From assembly GCA_030068525.1 (NCBI GenBank), contig JASJOS010000022.1, positions 50,772 through 114,771 on the forward strand: 64,000 nucleotides of DNA. Direction: 5' to 3'. The position numbers and the translations under genes were made by a program. The DNA comes from Xanthocytophaga flava (GTDB lineage: Bacteria; Bacteroidota; Bacteroidia; Cytophagales; 172606-1). Under the pieces are notes generated by a model. The model did no database searches. It was not told the origin of the DNA and saw only the letters and a list, made by a program, of their open reading frames with translations. Of this stretch, positions 63,880-64,000 are shown in pieces. Every line of letters starts with the position of its first letter. Position 1 is the first letter of the stretch.

Positions 63880-64000
63880 GTGGTCCTAAAAATCGGGACA
63901 CACGACTTGCGAGTGAATGAGATTAATTTGATAAAGTTGTTCAAATTCTGCCGGACTTTTATAGCCCAAAGCGGAATGTCTCCTAATTCGATTATAATAA
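63880..64000 (-). mobile_element. End of an IS3-family insertion sequence (cut by window edge)
   Basis: The minus-strand reading enters from the right edge with the C-terminal catalytic part of an orfB-type transposase. The likely terminal inverted repeat (TGGTCCTAAAAATCGGGACA, 63881-63900) overlaps the stop codon, as is usual for IS3-family ends. The boundary near 63880 is inferred; no target-site duplication can be checked because the other end is outside. Confidence 0.75.
63886..64000 (-). CDS. IS3-family transposase orfB, C-terminal fragment
   Basis: Translating the minus strand gives the sequence YYNRIRRHSALGYKSPAEFE up to a TAG at 63886-63888. This is the signature tail of DDE transposases of the IS3 family (RRHSxLGYKSPxEFE), which contains the final part of the catalytic domain. 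Only the last 38 codons are visible. It lies about 115 bp upstream of the GH31 start codon. Confidence 0.88.
   Translation of the reverse strand, partial: YYNRIRRHSALGYKSPAEFEQLYQINLIHSQVVCPDF

Noticed and set aside
1..64000. CRISPR array
   Set aside because: No set of regularly spaced identical direct repeats was seen; the tRNA-like paralogs are the only spaced repeats and are not CRISPR-like.

Overview
The window looks like chromosomal DNA of a Bacteroidota bacterium, most likely a Cytophagales-type environmental species (AT-rich; not identified to genus). The reasons are the ftsX / DUF3098 / uppP gene order, a PorE-like TPR + PD40 + OmpA protein, many NarL-type two-component genes with HisKA_3 kinases, TAnnTTTG-type promoter boxes and weak ribosome binding sites. 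Nothing indicates a plasmid or prophage. A partial IS3-family element enters at the right edge.

Region by region. 0-8 kb: a Ser/Thr kinase cut by the left edge, lepA, a membrane-anchored patatin-like lipase, then uppP, DUF3098 and ftsX. 8-14.5 kb: an ECF sigma factor with its membrane anti-sigma partner, a PorE-like envelope protein and a secreted transglutaminase-like protein. 14.5-22.5 kb: a SpoIIAA-like protein, an McrC-type nuclease with no McrB, a YCII/DGPF protein with an ECF42-type sigma factor, and an RND efflux pump with its adaptor but no outer-membrane channel.

22.8-35.4 kb is the unusual part. Nine tRNA-like genes, all on the + strand, lie in two clusters (22800-23051 and 24399-24946) around a 38-codon ORF and a frameshifted leucine-rich-repeat (LRR) gene. 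Most depart from normal tRNAs. Anticodon loops have 6 or 8 bases, or C at position 33. Two GCT-anticodon copies lack the serine long variable arm and could form a G-1:C73 pair. The Ala-type copy lacks G3:U70 and the Asp-type copy lacks G73. Near-identical bodies carry different anticodon arms. The second cluster runs 14 nt into a zinc-ribbon SDR protein whose catalytic Tyr is replaced by Thr, followed by three LRR genes. A convergent - strand block of seven orphan genes completes the island: an acidic protein, a small RHGDV/GHSH protein, a DUF6745-like protein, three tandem WDAGGD paralogs and a DUF6915-like protein. I read this as one accessory system built around non-canonical tRNA-like RNAs. 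Its function is unknown; decoy, sensor or RNA-conflict roles are inference only.

35.4-44 kb: an ABC-F ATPase, a metallophosphoesterase with a neighbouring small beta-rich protein, two unknown proteins, a NarL-type two-component pair and a secreted HEAT-like protein. 44-50 kb: poorly conserved unknown proteins, an SDR, and Crp- and AraC-type regulators. 50-64 kb: KDPG aldolase, two FAD oxidoreductases, DUF3891 and small membrane proteins, a second two-component pair (TPR kinase and LuxR regulator, divergent), an esterase, an SGNH hydrolase, a GH31 glycosidase and the IS end.
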